64,000 nt of DNA from Scleroderma bovista (taxonomy: Eukaryota > Basidiomycota > Agaricomycetes > Boletales > Sclerodermataceae), in the NCBI GenBank assembly GCA_037178675.1, contig JAYMGJ010000086.1:62001-126000 (forward strand). The letters run 5' to 3'. The notes beneath the pieces are model-generated. The model saw only the letters and a program-made list of their open reading frames with translations. It did no database searches and was not told the DNA's origin. Below are positions 60,301-64,000 of the stretch, in pieces. Within the stretch, counting starts at the first letter, position 1. Each line of letters starts with the position of its first letter. The translations under genes and the position numbers were made by a program.

Positions 60301-63300
60301 TTGTTTACAGACCTTGGAGCCTTATCTCCCTGTTGCAGGCTGGTGTTGTCCCACCGCCTGGTGATGTCTTCCCCCCACCTCCACCTGGAGCTCAGGGACC
60401 TACTTATGTCCCCATGCCCCCTGGACCTGTGAGTACTTGTATCTGTCCTATTAGTTGCACCTCACAATATTTATAGACCGTCGTGCAATTGCCACTTTTT
60501 GATACGCTAATGGGGATATTGAGGGTGAATTTCTATGAATTTCTTCGACTACCAATATATCTAAGACGCCTGTAGGAACACCGGCTGGCTCAACTGGCTA
60601 CTGTGGACCAACAACGCGAATTAATGCGATACATGCGCGGCCTTAATGAATGGCTAGCCCGGGATGTCAACGATCGGCAATCTGAGCTACGAGGTGTAAC
60701 GGCCAGACTTGATTCACTCAGAGCTGAGTTGGCTCGACATGGTATCGGCGCTGGTGTGATTCCCGGTAAGATTTTTCAGTCTCCATGCATCATTCCGCAC
60801 TAACCCTCCGCCAGCTATGCCCCAGCCCCAGGTTCCTGTCCAGCCTCAACAGGGTTTTGTTATTCCGCCAATTCCTCAGGCCGTAGCAGGGCCTCCTCCT
60901 CAACCTCCATTTGTAACGGTAAACTATCCTGGGGTTGTACCCCCTGTCATTCCCGATCATGTTCGTCATGTTCCTGTTGTTCCGAGTCCACCACCGGTTG
61001 CTGCAGTCTTCCCATCCCCTCGATGGGCTGGGGGCATGCCCGAACCACCTGTTATACCAGATGGTGCACCATTCCCGATGCCTGTACGCCATCCACCTTG
61101 GGTGGACCGTCCGATGGATGATGCACCATTTGTTCCTCATCCCCCCAGTGACGGATCGCCACCACCGGTGATCGTCCAGCCTGCTCACCCACGACATTCG
61201 CGTACGTTTGCTGTTCCACATTCAGACGGCGGATCTTTTAGTTCAGGCACTCCTACCCAAGAATCATTCCATCAACACCCACCTGTTCGACCCATTCCCG
61301 TGCCTGCGCCCCCAGGCGAACACTTTGCTGAGCCTGCTTTTCCAGTACAACCATCTCCCCCCTTGGGTCATCCCCCTGCGCCCCAGAATATCATCAATGT
61401 GGGAACCCCGGCTCCTGCCCCTCCTGTCATGCCACCTCCTGGCCAGTTGCATGGCCCATCTTCAGAGCCTTTAGTCGGGTTTCAACCTCCCATGGTGGGC
61501 ACTGTACCTGTACCGGCTTCGCCCAGGCTCGGCCTCCCCATGAGTATGCCAGGAGCCACGGGCGGCCCTCCCATCGTTATCCAGCCCCCTGCGCAAGTAG
61601 CACAACCTGTGCTACCATCTCCTCTACATTCCAGAGGTACTCCAGTCTCATTCCATGAGCCTATCATGCACAGTCCTAGACATAGTCCACTTCCTTCGGG
61701 CCAAGGGTTTCACCCAACGTATGATGGCCCGATCATTGAGCATGGAGGCCCGGTCATTGAGCATGGGTCACCTCCCATCCAGGCTTACCCAGATCCCGTG
61801 GTCGTTAGCGTGCCCACGCGTCGATCATATGATTCGGACTATGATTACTATTACGGTCGACGCCGTCCACACACGTATTATTACGACGATGACGATTATT
61901 ACTACCCTGGTTCACGCAGACACCGAAGGTCTCGCTCACCTCATTACGACGACTATTACCGGCGGAGACACAGGCGCCGCTATCCTAGGGATGATGATAG
62001 CTATGATTCTGAAGATGACGATCGCCGGGACCGCAATGGTCGACGTCTGCGCAGACCTCCACCTGAGACCACCACAGACCCTTCACAACTTGGCGTACAA
62101 CCGATGTCATATGTTCCCACTGTACCCACTGTCACAGTCGGAGGTGTACAACCAACTAGAGAGGGCGAACAACCCACTGGGGTTTCTGATGAACAAGGGG
62201 GAGCGCACCCTCCTCGGCGCCAGTTTGAGCTCGCAGACGAGGATCGTCCGCTTGGACGACGTGATGAACCAGAAGAGCATAGGCAACGCAATGAGCAAGA
62301 GGAACCACGGCGTAGGCGCGACGACGAAGAAGAGGCACCAAGGCGTAGGCGCAGCGACGAAGAAGAGGCACCACGGCGTAGGCGCGACGACGACGAAGAG
62401 GAACCACGGCGTAGACGGAGTGACGAAGAGTTTCCCGATACAGGAGGTCCCAGACGACGCCCCAGTGACCATACAGCGTATTCCGGCGAGCCAGGTGACT
62501 ATGAAAGACGCCCATCTATCCTGCGTACCCCCCGACCGGACTATGGAGACGGAGGCCCTGGAGCCCCGCACTCGTACCCTCCTCAGTCCCCTGTGCCGCC
62601 TACTATTATCAGGCTTGGTGGCGAGATGGACCATGGCCCTCCTCACGTATCCCCACCGCCCCGATCCCGTAGGCACTATGGTGAGTTGACTTCGAATCCT
62701 TATCACTCCAGTCCTGAATTCTATTCTCAGATCGACCCGCATCTCCCATGGGGTATGAGCATGAGATACGGCGTGTACCACCGGGAGGTACCACCATTCC
62801 TCGCCTACCTTCAGAGGGTGGGAGGTCTCATCGTTATCCCCCATCGGCTGCAGGCTCAGTGGCTGGAATACCTCATGACCTGCGAGATCCTCATGACATA
62901 CAAGATCCTCATGATATGCGAGATCCTCGTGACATGCGAGACCCTCATGACAGGCGAGACCCTCATGACAGGCGAGATCCTCATCGCACGCCTTCCCGAG
63001 GTGGACCTCAAATGGCAGAAGGTAGTGGACGCCCACCCAGTGAGATTGCTCACCGCGTTCCAGCACCACCAACGCCCGAACATATTCTTCCAGGATCAGA
63101 ACAAACGCAGCTTGCCGATGATGCCTTACGCGATCAACACGAGCGTCTCGACGAAGCAGAACGTGAATTGGCACAAATTGTACATGATGCTCATGATTCT
63201 GAGATGAGACGCGAGGACGAATTCCGTTCAAATGAGGAAGCCCGCCAGCATACATTCCTGGAGAATGAGGCTCAGAGAGATGCCGAGACCCGACAGCGAG

Positions 63301-64000
63301 GAGACGCCCTGTTCCGTGAACTCGAGGAGAGGGTGGCCAGCGTTCCACCCATTCCACCCATTCCCGTTCCTCCGCCTCGCGATCCTGAGCAAGCATCCAT
63401 CATCGAGTCCATCCGAACTGCCACTCAGGACGCGGCAGCTCGCCATGCAGCTGATATTTTGGAAACCGTTCGCATGGAAAGGGAACTACTTGAAAAGGAA
63501 CGTGAGCAAAATGCTGCGGAGCGTGAACGCCAGCGTGCCGAATTGGCGGCTGAGCGGCAGCACATTAATGAAGAACGTGAGGCCAGGGTTCGAGAGCTGG
63601 AAGAGGAGCTCGACCGTGTTCGCGCAGAGCTTGACAGCGAGCGGCAGCTACGCATGACCGAAACCGAAGAAGCTCGTACGGCAGCTGCAGAGCGCGATGA
63701 CGCGTTGCGGAATCAGCTGGCTGACATCGCCAATATGGTGCAACAGAACCATGCATGCTGCGAGGACAACAAGGCCGCGAACGAAGCGCAGTGGACAGAA
63801 AAACAACAGTGGAAGACCGAAAGAGACAATCAGATTCACGAATTGCTAGGTATAGTGGCGAGAATCGTTGAGGAACAAGCAGCTGCCAGGCAACGGGAAG
63901 AGGAGCTTAGACAAGCAGACGAGAACAAACCTAGTGAGTGTGCATGAGATCTGTCAAATGTGAATGGACCTAACGGGTAACTAGGCATCGAGCAAGTCCT
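54311..64000 (+). CDS. Large PH-domain, Pro/Ser-rich, coiled-coil protein (3' end beyond window)
   Basis: Starts MTSYGSSTDRRSP; exon 1 54311-54431, exon 2 54478-55718, exon 3 from 55774. Then come two long exons split near 58500 and several shorter ones from 60120 on; the frame is still open at the right edge. A Ser/Thr/Pro-rich region with an acidic helix (SLEETAEVEAALNDIDREFE) leads into a PH domain (about 55774-56210), starting PLRIGVLWYLNVHSG and ending RERVRWVSAIWEALD. After it: seven imperfect repeats of about 14 residues of the type TEFxTAxxCKTE (57310-57560), Pro-rich linkers, a charged RRRRSDEEE repeat (62310-62440), a DPHDMRDP repeat (62870-62990) and a long Glu/Arg coiled coil (63170-63930). 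A scaffold at membrane or cortex is a reasonable guess; no function is known. Confidence 0.85.
57310..57560 (+). repeat. Tandem TAxxCKTE-type protein repeat in the PH-domain gene
   Basis: About seven repeats of roughly 14 codons with a Phe/Tyr-x-Thr-Ala-x-x-Cys-Lys-x-Glu core (for example FYTADVCKTEAST, FVTAEKCKTETET). Each repeat places one Cys, one aromatic and several acidic residues at fixed spacing. Confidence 0.8.
62300..63000 (+). repeat. Charged tandem repeats in the PH-domain gene
   Basis: Two arrays. At 62300-62440 units of about 33 bp encode EEAPRRRRSDE-like blocks. At 62870-62995 about seven 18-bp units encode DPHDMR-like hexapeptides. Both are likely to vary in number between strains. 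Confidence 0.75.

Noticed and set aside
62107..63396. A 429-codon minus-strand frame and a 344-codon plus-strand frame (61655-62689)
   Set aside because: They arise from repetitive charged and Pro-rich codons of the PH-domain gene. The frame ending in the coiled coil continues correctly through the intron near 62680.

Overview
The window is nuclear DNA of a filamentous fungus, most likely a mushroom-forming basidiomycete (Agaricomycetes). Genes are split by many introns of about 45-60 nt with GT(R)NGT donors and CTRAY-like branch points. The gene set (HET-domain protein, PM20D2-like M20 peptidases, an agaricomycete-type kinase relic, a large Pro/Ser-rich PH protein) also fits. I assembled exon models by hand. 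For VPS15, SNF5, CSTF2, TBCC, RBX1, the HSP20 protein, both M20 peptidases and both small Cys-rich genes, the summed exons are divisible by three and give uninterrupted proteins.

Layout. 0-5 kb: a small secreted Cys-rich protein, an alpha/beta hydrolase and a TMEM97/EXPERA protein. 5.06-5.76 kb: a non-autonomous TA-flanked inverted-repeat element (MITE). 6.5-11.0 kb: two tandem 13-exon M20 peptidase paralogues, then a decayed protein kinase. 13.1-25.2 kb: a divergent pair, the SWI/SNF subunit SNF5 (minus) and the PI3-kinase regulatory subunit VPS15 (plus).

25.2-42.5 kb is the most unusual part, a degraded tandem segmental duplication. It holds three copies of a unit carrying a small three-finger C2H2 gene. 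They are interleaved with 3'-truncated pseudogene copies of the neighbouring VPS15 (32.3-33.9, 37.35-37.7 and 41.0-42.5 kb). A single-exon HET-domain gene sits between two VPS15 relics. The relics keep an intron and the VPS15 3' flank, so they arose by DNA duplication, not retroposition.

42.5-44.2 kb has no gene I recognise. 44.2-47.0 kb: a divergent pair, the mRNA 3'-end factor CSTF2 (minus) and a small heat-shock protein (plus). 47.0-50.6 kb is gene-poor. 50.6-52.0 kb: two tandem genes of an unassigned small Cys-rich family with matching intron phases and an identical 42-nt middle exon. 52.2-54.1 kb: tubulin chaperone TBCC (plus) converging on the RING protein RBX1 (minus). 54.3 kb to the right edge: a very large PH-domain, low-complexity, coiled-coil protein, cut by the window end.

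Most intact genes are housekeeping (chromatin remodelling, autophagy/endosomal PI3P, mRNA 3' processing, tubulin folding, cullin-RING ligases). The possible novelty lies in the duplicated 25-42 kb block, the Cys-rich pair and the large PH protein.
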